Origin: Defluviitaleaceae bacterium
GTDB taxonomy: Bacteria; Bacillota; Clostridia; Lachnospirales; WQUN01
Assembly: GCA_009781755.1 (NCBI GenBank)
Contig: WQVD01000008.1
Location: forward strand, 1-64,000
DNA: 64,000 bases
Direction of reading: 5' to 3'
In this document: piece after piece, positions 46,663-57,500 of the stretch
Layout of the letters: each line of letters starts with the position of its first letter
Numbering within the stretch: the stretch's first letter is position 1
The notes under the pieces: model-generated
What the model was told of the DNA's origin: nothing
The model's database searches: none
The model's input: only the letters and a program-made list of their open reading frames with translations
Made by a program: the position numbers and the translations under genes

Positions 46663-47772
46663 ATGTTTATCCTAATCCTGGGTGCAATTGTACTGGGGCT
46701 TGTGTTGTTGCAAGCCTACGTGTACCGCAAATTTTGGGCGCATGCGCTTACGTTAGACTTCCGCTTCAGCGCACGCGATGCCTTCGAGGGCGATACGCTG
46801 TACTTCCACACGGAAATCACCAACAAAAAAATCCTGCCCCTGCCGTGGCTGATGTTGAAATATTCACTTTCCAACGCGCTCATCTTCCCTGAGGGCAGCC
46901 AAGTGGAGATGGGCGAGTCGGTCAAGACGGGGCTATTCAGCGTCATGGCGTATCGGCGGGTGCGGCGCAAAGTGGAATTTACGTGCAGCAAACGTGGATT
47001 TTATCGGCTGCGGCACGTGCAAATCACCGCCGCCAATCTGCTGCACTCCAATACCTTCCGCAAAGAATTGGCATGTTACGGCGAGCTTACCGTTTTCCCG
47101 CGCTTGCTGGAGCACATCGACGAAATCGAAATCGCAACCAATACCATCGACACGATGCTGTTGTCGCATTCGCTTATCAACCCCGACCCGTTCACCTTCC
47201 GCGGCCTGCGCGAATACATCCCCACCGATCCGCTGCGCAACGTCAACTTCAAGGCCACCGCCGTCGCCGGGCAATTAATGGTCAACATCCACCAACCCAC
47301 ATCTGCCAAGCGGTTGGAAATCATCTTAAACTTGGAACAATACGCACCCACGACCGAGCCGGAACTGTACGAGCAAGCCATACGGTTGGCGGCTACGCTG
47401 GCGCAGCATTACATTTCGCAAGATGTGATGTTGGGTTTCTACACGAACGGCTGCGATTCGTTCACGGCGGAGTCGGTGCGGTTGCCGTCGGGCGCCAGCG
47501 CGGCGCAGCTTTATGCCGTGTACCACGCGCTGGGGCGGTTGGGCCTAGCATTTCGCCCCAATTCCATCACGCGGTATTTGGATGAATTAACCGACGCCGG
47601 CAGCATCTACGTCCTCATTTCCACCTGCCAAAACGAAGAAATCGCTGCGTCGCTGGTGGCGTTAAAGGCGCGTAACCTCCGCGTACACACCATCATGCCC
47701 ATATCGCAGGGCATGACCATCCCCGCCGCAACCCCCATCGAAGCCACCCTATGGGAGGCGCTGCCATGTTAA
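46663..47772 (+). CDS. DUF58 protein
   Basis: 369 residues. An N-terminal membrane helix (about 3-20) precedes a beta-rich external part and the DUF58 core with FRGLREYIPTDPLRNVNFKA, its hallmark, then ISQDVMLGFYTN, a vWA-like fold remnant. DUF58 proteins are regular partners of MoxR ATPases. It starts one base after the MoxR stop and overlaps the next gene by 7 bp. Confidence 0.9.
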   Translation: MFILILGAIVLGLVLLQAYVYRKFWAHALTLDFRFSARDAFEGDTLYFHTEITNKKILPLPWLMLKYSLSNALIFPEGSQVEMGESVKTGLFSVMAYRRVRRKVEFTCSKRGFYRLRHVQITAANLLHSNTFRKELACYGELTVFPRLLEHIDEIEIATNTIDTMLLSHSLINPDPFTFRGLREYIPTDPLRNVNFKATAVAGQLMVNIHQPTSAKRLEIILNLEQYAPTTEPELYEQAIRLAATLAQHYISQDVMLGFYTNGCDSFTAESVRLPSGASAAQLYAVYHALGRLGLAFRPNSITRYLDELTDAGSIYVLISTCQNEEIAASLVALKARNLRVHTIMPISQGMTIPAATPIEATLWEALPC

Positions 47773-49007
47773 CCAGCAAAATCAAACGCGAGCGCATCAA
47801 AAACTTCTTCGCCAACGCAGTCGTGTTTTTGGTGCTATTTAGTCTGTTTGTAGGCGTTTATGTAATGCTGGGCGATGGCGTGCCGTGGGTTTATTTGTTG
47901 CTGGCAATACCCTTCGCGGGGTTGTACGGTGTGCGTAGTTGGGCCAAGCGCAAGGACGTGTTCTTGGGTATCCACGGCGGTGTGTTGATATTGCCGTTTA
48001 TCCTATTCAATGCATGGCCGCTGCGGTTATTGGTGGGGGCTTTCGCGCTGTTGTGCGCCATTTATTCCATCCGCGCCCGCACTTACAAGGAATGGCGCCC
48101 CGGTGAAAAATCCGTATTCATGATGTTAGGCATCTTGGGTGTAGTATATTTTCTTGTTTCCTTCGTGTTTGGGGCAAATTTCGAGGACTTAGAGCGTTTT
48201 TTCTTCGCTACAGCCATGGTTGTGATGTCGGCCACGGTGCTGGTGTTGCAAATGGACAACATAGACCATCGCATCGCCAACCTGCCCGAAAAACTCCGAA
48301 GCACCACTTCGCTGCGCGGCATCCTTTCATTTAATAATCGGCTCATCAGCATTTTTTTGGGGTCGCTCATGTTATTGGGTGCACTGTCGCTTTTCTCGCA
48401 TGGAATATGGCGATTTGTACGCTGGGGTGGGCATGGGATAAGTGCAATTGTGTTATTCCTTTTTGGCTTGCCCGGCACGGTCATCAGTATTTTTGTCCGC
48501 GAAGGCGTTGAACCTTATCATGGCGATATCCCAATAGGGCAGTACTGGCAAGATTGGGGCGGGCGCGATGACCTCCCCGAAGAAGTGGCAGAATCAATAT
48601 CCATTGCATACAACCGGCTGATGGTCGCTACCCACATCCTTTTTGGAATTTTATTGTTATTTGTACTAACCGTGGGCATATACCTCTTCATCAACAACTT
48701 GCTCAAACGCTTCCACAAGAAAAACAAAATCGACGAGGACGAATCCCTCATCCCCGATGATGCCACCGGGCGGCTCAAATTCTTCTTCGGCGATTTGGCA
48801 GCTTTCTTGCCGCGCTTCGCGTCACTGTCGCGCCACAAAGTGCGCCGTGCCTTCGCCAAAAAAGTAAACCGCCACATCAAAAAAGGCGTGCCCATTTTCC
48901 AATCAGACACGCCCGATATCATCGCCAACAAAATCCGCCCCACCGAAAATATCGACGACTTAACCACCCAATACGAGGAAGTACGCTACGGGCCGGAAGT
49001 GCAATAA
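47766..49007 (+). CDS. Multi-pass membrane protein of the MoxR-DUF58 set
   Basis: 413 residues. I prefer ATG 47766, 8 nt after GGAGG; the ATG at 47751 contains that site. Seven or eight helices lie between 15 and 300, then a charged cytoplasmic tail. The place after DUF58 is usually filled by a transglutaminase-like or DUF4129 membrane protein. The tail (LSRHKVRRAFAKKVNRHIKK, then FQSDTPDIIANKI) resembles DUF4129, but no Cys-His-Asp transglutaminase core is visible. Function unknown. Confidence 0.6.
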   Translation: MLTSKIKRERIKNFFANAVVFLVLFSLFVGVYVMLGDGVPWVYLLLAIPFAGLYGVRSWAKRKDVFLGIHGGVLILPFILFNAWPLRLLVGAFALLCAIYSIRARTYKEWRPGEKSVFMMLGILGVVYFLVSFVFGANFEDLERFFFATAMVVMSATVLVLQMDNIDHRIANLPEKLRSTTSLRGILSFNNRLISIFLGSLMLLGALSLFSHGIWRFVRWGGHGISAIVLFLFGLPGTVISIFVREGVEPYHGDIPIGQYWQDWGGRDDLPEEVAESISIAYNRLMVATHILFGILLLFVLTVGIYLFINNLLKRFHKKNKIDEDESLIPDDATGRLKFFFGDLAAFLPRFASLSRHKVRRAFAKKVNRHIKKGVPIFQSDTPDIIANKIRPTENIDDLTTQYEEVRYGPEVQ

Positions 49008-49128
49008 ACACGTAGCGAATAACTTTGCCGTCTGCACTGCAGCGAACGCACGTTCCTTGATTGACAGTAGTAAAAGGGGCTATTAGAATGGTAGCAACAT
49101 TCCTCTTAATTCGGAAGGAGAGATTTGC

Positions 49129-49359
49129 ATGCAAAGCATTCATGTGCTGTTGGACACGGTTGACAAGGTGAAGACATTGGTTGGCATCCTTTCACCCATT
49201 GAAGGCGATTTTGACCTTGTTTCTGACCGTTATGTGGTGGATGCCAAGTCCATACTGGGTATTTTCAGCCTGGATATTTCAAAGCCGTTGCGGTTGGATA
49301 TGCATAATGCCGCAAGCGCGGAAAGAGTTTTGCCATTAATTGAAATGTACAAAGCGTAA
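49129..49359 (+). CDS. HPr-like protein without the active-site histidine
   Basis: 76 residues behind GGAGAG. The second half (DLVSDRYVVDAKSILGIFSL, then DISKPLRLDM) follows the HPr fold, but the HARPA active-site region is replaced by LLDTVDKVKT, so it cannot accept phosphate from enzyme I at His15. Such HPr-like proteins are common in Clostridia and their role is unknown. It appears to be transcribed alone, with a terminator right after. Confidence 0.8.
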   Translation: MQSIHVLLDTVDKVKTLVGILSPIEGDFDLVSDRYVVDAKSILGIFSLDISKPLRLDMHNAASAERVLPLIEMYKA

Positions 49360-49372
49360 CCAATGCAACACA

Positions 49373-49397
49373 GGATGGGGTGACCCATCCTTTTTTT
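49373..49397 (+). terminator. Terminator after the HPr-like gene
   Basis: GGATGGG, TGA-centred loop, CCCATCC, seven T residues. Confidence 0.93.
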
Positions 49398-49439
49398 GCG
49401 CAAAGATAAATAATTGAATATAGGAAATGAGGGAATCAT

Positions 49440-49943
49440 ATGGCACTGTACGAAGCATGGAAACGTGTGTCGATGGACGCGCAAGGACAACCGATGAAGC
49501 ACGTATGGGAAGAATACATGATCAAAGAAAGAGCCGTGTACGCCCAAATCTTAAACAATAAAACCACCCGCATCGAAGGCACGGTGGCCCAACTGGCAGA
49601 AGAACTGCGCCTGTCGCCGATGCTCATTACGGCATTCTTGGACGGCATACACGAAGCCGTGGATGGCGTGCCGCAACCGTTGGAAGGCATCACCGAAGAA
49701 ACGGAAATCGCCTTCGATATTGACTTTGCACGTTTGTACAAGCAAATGGTGGCGTACAAAGCAGAAGAACTCTACACCCTGCCCGAATGGGAGAACATCT
49801 TCACCCCCGACGAGCAAAAAGCCTTATACACCGAGCAAAAAAAATCGCACACCGTAGTGCGCAACGAACCCAAGTTGGGCCGCAACGACCCCTGCGCATG
49901 CGGTAGCGGTAAAAAACACAAAAAATGTTGCGGCGCGGCTTAA
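49440..49943 (+). CDS. SEC-C motif protein
   Basis: 167 residues. A mostly helical body is followed by a C-terminal SEC-C zinc motif ([19 protein letters not shown]), as at the end of SecA. Proteins of this kind in Bacillota are small and of unknown function; the motif usually binds Zn2+ and contacts proteins or nucleic acids. The stop and the next start overlap (TAATG), suggesting coupling with tsaC. Confidence 0.8.
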   Translation: MALYEAWKRVSMDAQGQPMKHVWEEYMIKERAVYAQILNNKTTRIEGTVAQLAEELRLSPMLITAFLDGIHEAVDGVPQPLEGITEETEIAFDIDFARLYKQMVAYKAEELYTLPEWENIFTPDEQKALYTEQKKSHTVVRNEPKLGRNDPCACGSGKKHKKCCGAA

Positions 49944-51067
49944 TGCGCGTCATCACAACAGACAATAACGGAGTCCTACAAGCCGCCGAAGTGATACGCT
50001 CGGGCGGCTTGGTTGCGTTACCGACCGAAACGGTCTACGGCCTAGGCGCAGACGCATTTAACGCCGAAGCGGTGGCAAAAATCTACGCCACCAAAGGCCG
50101 CCCCGGAGACAACCCGTTGATTTTGCATATTGCCAATGCGGCAGACACCGACAAAATCGCGGCGGATATGCCGGATTATGCACGTGGTTGGATGACGCAA
50201 TTTTGGCCGGGGCCGCTGACGCTGGTGGTGCGCAAAAAAGAAGGTCTGCCCGCATGGTTGGGCGGCCATCCTGATAATGCGCCGGATACAGTGGGCATTC
50301 GTGTGCCTGCGCACCCGGTCATGCGTGCTGTAATCGAGGCCGCGGGCTGCGTCATTGCGGCGCCCAGTGCCAACATCGCGGGCAAACCCAGCCCCACTTG
50401 CGCGGCGCATATTTTGACAGACTACGAAAGCGCAGCGCTGACGCCGGATTTATTATTGGACGGCGGCGCGGTGGATGTGGGTGTGGAGTCGACCGTGGTG
50501 GACATCACGGGCGATACGCCGGTGATCTTGCGCCACGGAGCCGTCACAGCAGAAATGCTGGGCATACTAAATGAAAAAACACAAACGGCAAACGGTGGAC
50601 AAGCTGATGCATTGGTCAACGCACCGACGGATGCAGCTGCCGTTCCACGTTCCCCCGGCATGAAATACCGCCACTACGCGCCCAACGCACCCATGACGCT
50701 GCTTTCGGGTACACCCGAAGCGGTTGCTTCTTATATCACCACGCAAATTATATCCGAGCTGGACGCATACATCGGCGTGATGGTGTCGCCGCAGGTCAAG
50801 GCTTGTATGGATAAAAATTGGCCGATGATGGCGGTGCAGACCGATGGAAGTTATGTGCCGCTGGTATCCACGATTTTGATGGGCAGCAGCGACGCGCCGC
50901 ATGATACCGCGCGTGATTTGTTCGCCAACTTGCGCAAGTTTGATGCGCTGGGCGTGGATATTATTCTAGCAGAAGCCGTACCCGCTGAAGGGTTGGGCGC
51001 GGCTATTATTGACCGCATGACTAAAGCCGCCGAAGGCCGCATCATTCAAGTGGGCAGCCCGGTATGA
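49943..51067 (+). CDS. tsaC: L-threonylcarbamoyladenylate synthase (Sua5/TsaC)
   Basis: 374 residues from ATG 49943. It makes threonylcarbamoyl-AMP from Thr, bicarbonate and ATP, the first step of t6A synthesis completed by TsaB/D/E. The YrdC-like domain has VALPTETVYGLGADAF, KIYATKGRPGDNPLI, PSANIAGKPSPT and ESTVVDITG. A linker with PGMKYRHYAPNAPM leads to the C-terminal Sua5 domain (about 230-374), so it is the long form. Confidence 0.95.
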   Translation: MRVITTDNNGVLQAAEVIRSGGLVALPTETVYGLGADAFNAEAVAKIYATKGRPGDNPLILHIANAADTDKIAADMPDYARGWMTQFWPGPLTLVVRKKEGLPAWLGGHPDNAPDTVGIRVPAHPVMRAVIEAAGCVIAAPSANIAGKPSPTCAAHILTDYESAALTPDLLLDGGAVDVGVESTVVDITGDTPVILRHGAVTAEMLGILNEKTQTANGGQADALVNAPTDAAAVPRSPGMKYRHYAPNAPMTLLSGTPEAVASYITTQIISELDAYIGVMVSPQVKACMDKNWPMMAVQTDGSYVPLVSTILMGSSDAPHDTARDLFANLRKFDALGVDIILAEAVPAEGLGAAIIDRMTKAAEGRIIQVGSPV

Positions 51068-51537
51068 TTTTGTTTGTGTGTACGGGCAACACCTGCCGCA
51101 GCCCCATGGCCGCCGTGCTGGCACAAAAATTGCTGCGCGAAGCGGGCACGGAATATGCTGTGCAGTCGGCGGGGGTGCATGCATCGCCGGCATGTGCCGC
51201 CAGTGCCCACGCAATCACCGCCATGCGTGGCGCAGGGTGCGATTTATTGCCGCACCGTTCGCAACGCGCCACTGCGCAATTAGTTGCCGATGCGAAATTG
51301 ATCTTGACTATGACCGCGGCGCATCGTGCTGCCGTGTTATCGATTGCGCCAAAATCGGCGCACAAAGTGTTCACCCTTTGCGGCTACCCGCACGAAAACG
51401 ACACAATACAAGCAGATGCTGACGTAGTCGACCCCTTCGGCGGCGACTTGTTGACCTACCAACAATGCGCCGCGCAAATCAAGCAGCTCATCAAATCTTC
51501 CTTAGGCAAAATAATCCAACATATAAGAGAGGCGTGA
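51064..51537 (+). CDS. Low-molecular-weight phosphatase (YwlE-like)
   Basis: 157 residues, ATGA overlap with tsaC. The P-loop CTGNTCRSP holds nucleophile Cys6 and Arg12, and the general acid is likely in DVVDPFGGD (about 118-126). In Bacillota the tsaC-neighbouring member is YwlE, a protein-arginine phosphatase that opposes McsB; the Thr in CTGNTCR fits YwlE's choice of phosphoarginine over phosphotyrosine. Confidence 0.88.
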   Translation: MILFVCTGNTCRSPMAAVLAQKLLREAGTEYAVQSAGVHASPACAASAHAITAMRGAGCDLLPHRSQRATAQLVADAKLILTMTAAHRAAVLSIAPKSAHKVFTLCGYPHENDTIQADADVVDPFGGDLLTYQQCAAQIKQLIKSSLGKIIQHIREA

Positions 51538-51542
51538 CTTGA

Positions 51543-52196
51543 ATGACGGATTTACAAGCAGTAATCGCGCAACGCTTGCACGTAGCAAGGCATCCGCTGG
51601 TAAAAAGCAAAATGACCATGCTGCGCGACAAGAACACCGGCAACCGCGAATTCCGCGATCTGGTGAATGAAATCACTTCGCTCATCGCTTACATCGCAAC
51701 GCGCGACGTATCCTTGCGGCCCATGACTGTGGAAACCCCCGTGGGTACGTATGAAGGCAGCCAATGCGACCAAAAATTTGGCATTGTACCGATATTGCGT
51801 GCGGGTTTGGGCATGGTGGAGAGTATCTCGCGCTTGTTGCCTACGGCCAAGATTGGCCACATCGGCATGTACCGCAACCCCGACACGTTGCAACCGGTTG
51901 ATTACTATTGCAAGTTGCCGCCCGAAATCGAAGAGCGTGAAATTCTGCTGGTGGATCCCATGGTGGCCACAGGCTACACCGCCGCCCGAAGCATCGATTA
52001 CTTAAAAAAAGCCGGCGCAAAAAATATAAAGTTGCTGAGCCTGGTAGCCGCACCGCAAGGCGTAGAAGTGATTCTTAGCGCACATCCCGAAGTAGACATC
52101 TACGCCGCCGCCTACGACGATGCGCCACTCAACGAGCATGGCTACATCGTGCCCGGATTGGGCGACGCGGGCGACCGCATCTTCGGCACGCGCTAG
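51543..52196 (+). CDS. upp: Uracil phosphoribosyltransferase
   Basis: 217 residues. It salvages uracil with PRPP to UMP. The PRPP-binding loop is ILLVDPMVATGYTAARSIDY, preceded by VPILRAGLGMVESI and HIGMYRNPDTLQPVDYY. The C-terminal uracil-binding GDAGDRIFGT is intact. Length is standard. The order ywlE-upp recalls the ywlC-ywlE-...-upp order of Bacillus. Confidence 0.96.
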   Translation: MTDLQAVIAQRLHVARHPLVKSKMTMLRDKNTGNREFRDLVNEITSLIAYIATRDVSLRPMTVETPVGTYEGSQCDQKFGIVPILRAGLGMVESISRLLPTAKIGHIGMYRNPDTLQPVDYYCKLPPEIEEREILLVDPMVATGYTAARSIDYLKKAGAKNIKLLSLVAAPQGVEVILSAHPEVDIYAAAYDDAPLNEHGYIVPGLGDAGDRIFGTR

Positions 52197-52204
52197 TACG
52201 CGGT

Positions 52205-53146
52205 ATGTACCACTTCATCGTCAATCCAATTGCAGGGCGCGGGCAAATGCCCGCGCGCTTGGCGTTGCTGGTCAAGGAATTCGAACGGCTAGGTTTGCCG
52301 CACGATGTTTACCACACACGCGCACCTTTGGATGGCCGCGACAAAGCCCGCGAACTCTGCGAACGCAACCCTGATTGCGCGGGCATCATCGGCATGGGCG
52401 GCGACGGCACGATACAAGAAATTGCCGACGGGATGCACGCGGCATTCCCGCAAGGAAAAATCGGTGTGCCATTGGGCATCTTCCCGGCGGGCAGCGGCAA
52501 CGACTTTGTCATGACACAATTGGACGGCAAAAAAAATGCATTAACGCGGTACAAAAAGAAAAATTTGCCGCAAGCCGCGCGGCTTTTCGCACAAACTGTG
52601 AAGGAAGGCCGCATACGCAGTATTGATTTGCCCATCGCCAATGGCACGGCGTACATGAACATCGGCAACATGGGGCTGGACGCGCGCATCGTACACAACG
52701 CGTTGAAATTTAAGGAGCGTTGGGGACGGTATGCCTACGTGGCGGCGGTATACAAAAGCATCGCGCAACATAGCAACGTGCCGTTGACCGTGGAGGTAAA
52801 CGGCGAAGTCATTGACGATGGCTTCACGCTGGTGGCGATATGCAACGGGCAATATTACGGCGGCGGGCTGCACATCGCGCCCAAAGCACGTGTTGACGAC
52901 GGTAAGTTTACGCTGTGCTTGGTGCGCGGAATGTCACGCCCCAAGACGATGTTAATTTTTCCGTCGTTGATGATTGCACAGCACCACCGGCTCAAGACCG
53001 TCAGTTTCATCGAATGCAACGAAGTAACATTTACGCTGCACGGCAATATCGAAGTCTTGTGCTTGGACGGCAACTTGTACCCGCAGCAAAAAGGTCAATC
53101 CATACACTTCACGTTGCGTCCGAGCGCGTTGGATATTTACGTATGA
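52205..53146 (+). CDS. Diacylglycerol kinase-family lipid kinase
   Basis: 313 residues. The catalytic N-terminal domain shows FIVNPIAGRG, IIGMGGDGTIQEIADG (ATP loop) and GIFPAGSGNDFVM, the standard DAGK motifs. The C-terminal beta domain includes YYGGGLHIAPKARVDDG. The likely substrate is diacylglycerol or a related lipid at the membrane, recycling lipid from glycan or teichoic-acid synthesis. ATGA overlap with the next gene. Confidence 0.9.
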   Translation: MYHFIVNPIAGRGQMPARLALLVKEFERLGLPHDVYHTRAPLDGRDKARELCERNPDCAGIIGMGGDGTIQEIADGMHAAFPQGKIGVPLGIFPAGSGNDFVMTQLDGKKNALTRYKKKNLPQAARLFAQTVKEGRIRSIDLPIANGTAYMNIGNMGLDARIVHNALKFKERWGRYAYVAAVYKSIAQHSNVPLTVEVNGEVIDDGFTLVAICNGQYYGGGLHIAPKARVDDGKFTLCLVRGMSRPKTMLIFPSLMIAQHHRLKTVSFIECNEVTFTLHGNIEVLCLDGNLYPQQKGQSIHFTLRPSALDIYV

Positions 53147-53763
53147 AGCAAGATATAGCAACACAGCGGCATTATTTCATCGCAGACGCAACCGCAGCGG
53201 AGAAAACGCACACATTCAACTCAACGTTATTCGGGCAGGATTTCCGGTTTAATACTTGCAGCGGTTTATTCTCCTACGAAAAACCCGACGCCGCGTCCGT
53301 ATTGCTGATGCAAGTGATGTGCAATACGCAGCCGCCCTTGCAAGGAGATTTGCTGGACTTGGGTTGCGGATACGGTCTGATTGGCATCGTACTGGGCAAA
53401 ACCCACGCGCAGGCCGCCACCATCACCCAAAGCGACATTAACGAAATCGCTTGTACCTACGCACAAAAAAATGCTGCAACCAACGGCATATGTACATCGG
53501 TTGTGCATTCCGACGGCTTTGTCAACATCGCGCAGCGCTTTCACCACATCACGCTCAACCCGCCCATCCATGCGGGCAAGGAAGCGGTAAACCGCTTGTA
53601 CGAAGCATCTGCCGCACACCTACACCCCGGCGGCGCACTATACATCGTCATCCAAAAAAAACACGGCGCAGAATCCACGCTGACTTTTTTATCAAAAACA
53701 TTTCGTGAAATAAAAATATTGTACAAGCGCAAGGGTTATTTTATCGCGCAGTGTATTAATTGA
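53143..53763 (+). CDS. RsmC/YbxB-like methyltransferase
   Basis: 206 residues from ATG 53143, overlapping the kinase stop. The small-MTS fold has FRFNTCSGLFSYEKPDAAS, the SAM loop DLLDLGCGYGLIGIVLG, and the catalytic NPPIHAGK motif, typical of enzymes that methylate the exocyclic amine of guanine in 16S rRNA (G1207). The length matches the one-domain Gram-positive form. Confidence 0.88.
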   Translation: MKQDIATQRHYFIADATAAEKTHTFNSTLFGQDFRFNTCSGLFSYEKPDAASVLLMQVMCNTQPPLQGDLLDLGCGYGLIGIVLGKTHAQAATITQSDINEIACTYAQKNAATNGICTSVVHSDGFVNIAQRFHHITLNPPIHAGKEAVNRLYEASAAHLHPGGALYIVIQKKHGAESTLTFLSKTFREIKILYKRKGYFIAQCIN

Positions 53764-53774
53764 GGGAAGTGCCC

Positions 53775-54461
53775 ATGCGTTACCGTTTCGAGCATAAGTA
53801 TCTGATTAATCCGGCCACAGCCACGGCGTTGCGCAACCGCGCAGCGGGTATCATGCGCCCCGACAGCTACGGCGACGCAAACGGCGGCTACGTCGTTAAC
53901 AATATTTATTTGGACGACCGAAAAAATAATTTTTATTATGCCAAATTGGTGGGCCAATCCAAACGCGACAAATATCGCATCCGTTATTACAACGATGATT
54001 TGTCCTTTATCCGATTGGAGCGCAAGCACAAGGACGGCATCCAAAATTACAAAGAAACGCTGCCCATCACGCTGGAGCAATTTGCACAAATCAATAAAGG
54101 TGACTTAGACTTTGTGTTGCAAGAAGAAGCACCTCTGTGGCAAAAACTGGCCGTGGTGCATCGGTTGCGCGGGTTACATCCCACGGCGTCGTTTTCCTAT
54201 CGGCGCGAAACATTGACCTATGCCGCGGGAAATGTGCGCTTGGCGTTTGACAGCCCGTTATTTACGCACGGGGCGCATAACTTCCCGCTTCGGTACGATC
54301 CGTTGGTATCGTCGTTTGGGTTGCCGCCGTACCAATTATTATTGGAGGTGAAGTACACAGGTTTTTTGCCGGAAATTATCCAGCGGCTGTTGGGTGGGTT
54401 GGAATTGGTACATACCGAAATGTCCAAATACGGCATTGCCCGCGAACGGGGATATATTTAA
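53775..54461 (+). CDS. VTC-domain polyphosphate polymerase-like protein
   Basis: 228 residues from ATG 53775 after GAGGGAAG. The VTC tunnel fold is signalled by RFEHKYLINPATA, YLDDRKNNFYYAK, KYRIRYYND, IRLERKHKDG, and LLLEVKYTGFLP near the end. In yeast this domain makes polyphosphate from ATP. Bacterial versions are usually encoded with CotH or DUF4956 proteins, which are not seen here. Confidence 0.85.
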   Translation: MRYRFEHKYLINPATATALRNRAAGIMRPDSYGDANGGYVVNNIYLDDRKNNFYYAKLVGQSKRDKYRIRYYNDDLSFIRLERKHKDGIQNYKETLPITLEQFAQINKGDLDFVLQEEAPLWQKLAVVHRLRGLHPTASFSYRRETLTYAAGNVRLAFDSPLFTHGAHNFPLRYDPLVSSFGLPPYQLLLEVKYTGFLPEIIQRLLGGLELVHTEMSKYGIARERGYI

Positions 54462-54478
54462 AATTTATTACAAAAGCA

Positions 54479-54507
54479 TTGCGTCGACAGAAATATTCCT
54501 TTATAAT
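54479..54507 (+). promoter_or_regulatory. Promoter of the hybrid kinase gene
   Basis: TTGCGT, 17 nt, TATAAT, 31 nt before the ATG. Confidence 0.6.
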
Positions 54508-54537
54508 CATTGAAATTACATATAAGGGGTTTTTATT

Positions 54538-57500
54538 ATGATCAAAACCCTGCTACGTACATATAAGAACCGATTTGAAGTACCCCCCGACGAAAACCAA
54601 CGCGCCACTATTGCCGGTGAAATCAATTACGAAAACGGCAAAGTGTTTTATTTGGTATTTATTGCGTCGGTGATGCTGCTGCCGTTTATCCCCATGGATT
54701 TTATGATGCATCCGTATCCGTGGCTGTTGCTTTGGTTGAAAGCAGCGTTGTTTGCGGTTTGTATGTTGTTGGCCGGTTTGCGTTTTACCAAGCGTTTCCG
54801 ATACCGCCCTGCTGTTTTGCTGCGGGTGATGATTATTACGTTGTTTTTGTGTATGGCCATCATCATGGGCACATCGGGCGATTATGCGAACGCGTTCATT
54901 AGTACTGGTTCGCTTGTTTTTTTGGCACCGACTTTTATTGTGTTGCCTCCGTTGTTCCGTTGGGGGGCGATTGCGTTGGGGTTGGGTGTGCTGGCTATGT
55001 TGGCGGCGGTTTTTGGTATTGATTTGTCCCAATCCGCTACACAGCATGCGGTAAGTGCAATATTAATTATTTCGGTGATAACCTTATTTTTGTCGCATGG
55101 CAACTACCGTACACTGGTGCGCAATTGGGAGCAGCGCCAATACTTAAATGCCACCAAGGATCAATTGCAAGCCCGCTTGGAAGAAGCCCGCCGCGCTGAT
55201 GAAATGTTTTCGACTTTGTTGGCGACGGCGCCCTTTGGCATGGAAGTGTGGAACAAACAAGGCGAATTGGTGAGCGTAAATGAACGGCTCGTTGCATTGG
55301 TGGGCGCAGGTAGCGAAGGCGATATGATCGGCAATTATTTCAATACATACACCGCCCCCTTCCAGGAAGGGGACAAACCCGTTAAGGAACATGCCCACAC
55401 ATTGCTGGCGAAAACATTTACCGAAGGCTCCACGCAATTCGAATGGACATTCCTAAGTGCCGACGGCGAAGAAATACCCACCGAAATCACTTGGAACCGT
55501 TTTACCTTCAAAGGCGAAGTCATGGCCGCTGCATACATAAACGACTTGCGCGCCCAACGCAAAAAAGACGAGGCAACGCGCGAAGCGGAACAACGCCTGA
55601 GTACGATTATTAATGCATCGCCCATTATCTGCTCAATTTTTAATGACGAGCACAAAATCATTGATGCCAATCATGCGGCGGCACAAGTTTTGGACTTGGA
55701 AAATGAACAGGTCTACATCGATCATTTACATGATCTGACGCCCGAGTTCCAACCCGATGGCACCCATTCGCGTACCAAATGGGACGAAATGCTGCGCACC
55801 GCATTTACGACAGGGCAAGCCAATTTTGTGTGGATGCATTGTTCGTTGGACAAGCAGACGCTGTACCCATGTGAAGTATTTTTGCGCCGACTGGACTTGG
55901 GCGAGCGCAAAGTGGTAGTGGCTTATATCATCGACATGCGCGAACATAACCGATTGATGACCACATTGGAAGATACCGTCACGCGCGAGCAATTAGCCAA
56001 CCAAGCAAAAACGCGCTTTTTGGCGCGCATGAGCCATGAAATCCGTACACCTATGAATTCCGTGCTGGGCATTACCGAAATCGAATTGCAAAAGAACACA
56101 CACCCGCCCGAAACGGAAGAAGCCTTTAACCGCATCTACAACTCGTCGCATATGCTGTTGACGATTATTAACGATATTTTGGATTTATCCAAAGTAGAAG
56201 CGGGCAAAATGGAAATCGTACCCGGTGTGTATGAAACCGCCAGCTTGATTGTAGACACCGTACAATTAAACTTGATGTATTTGGGCAGCAAGCAAATTGA
56301 ATTCACGCTGCATGTGGACGAAAATATTCCCAAGTTCTTGATCGGGGATGAACTGCGTGTAAAGCAAATCCTTACCAATATTATTTCCAACGCCTTCAAA
56401 TATACCGATGAAGGGTATGTGCGATTATCTTTTGAAGCGGAAAATATGCCCGGCACCGGCGAAGTACATTTAATTGCCAATGTTACCGACACCGGCCAAG
56501 GCATGAGTGACGAGCAAGTCGCCGGGTTGTCTGCAGAATGCGAATATTCACGCTTTAACTTAAACAAAAACCAAAATGTAGAAGGTACGGGATTGGGCTT
56601 GTCCATCGCGTTCCAATTAATTGAAATGATGAATGGGTCGGTCAGCATCAAGAGCGAGTTGGGTAAGGGGTCGAGTTTTACCGTGCGCTTGCCGCAGCAA
56701 CAACGCGACAATACCGTCATCGGCGCGGAAGTTGCCGAACGCTTGGAACGCTTGGAAGACACACAAATATCATTGGCCCGGTCGCTCAAGTTGCGGCGCG
56801 AGCCCATGCCCTACGGGCGCGTATTGATTGTAGACGACGTAGAGTCAAATATATTCGTGGCCAAGGGTTTCTTGATGCCGTACAAATTATTTATCGATTC
56901 GGTAGAAAGCGGCATCGCCGCCATTGAAAAAATTAAAGCCGGGGAACGGTACGACATCATTTTCATGGACCATATGATGCCCGACTTGGATGGTATCGCA
57001 GCCACTCAAATCATACGCGGCATGGGATACAACGAACCGATCGTGGCGTTGACGGCCAACGCATTTTCCGAAATGGCGCAAGTGTTTATGGACAATGGAT
57101 TTTCTGGATACGCGTCCAAGCCGATTGATGTAAATCAATTGGACAAGCACCTTATGGAATTTATTTATAGAAAACAACCGGTCGAAGTCATCAACCGTGC
57201 ACGTCGCAAGCGCTTCGGCACCCTAACGGATCATACGGGTACCGAAATATCCGATACCTTGGCGGCATCATTTATCCGAGATGCATGCAAAGCATTGGAT
57301 AGCATTGAAGCTTATATGCAAAGCGGCAGCCAAGACGACCTCAAAAGCTACATCATACAAGTGCACGCCATGAAGAGCGCGTTGTTTAACGTCGGGTACA
57401 AAGAATTGTCATCTACCGCAGCCAAATTGGAACGCGCCGGCCGAAAGAACGATTTGGACAAAATCATGACCGAAACGCCGCCCTTCGTAAGCGAATTAAA

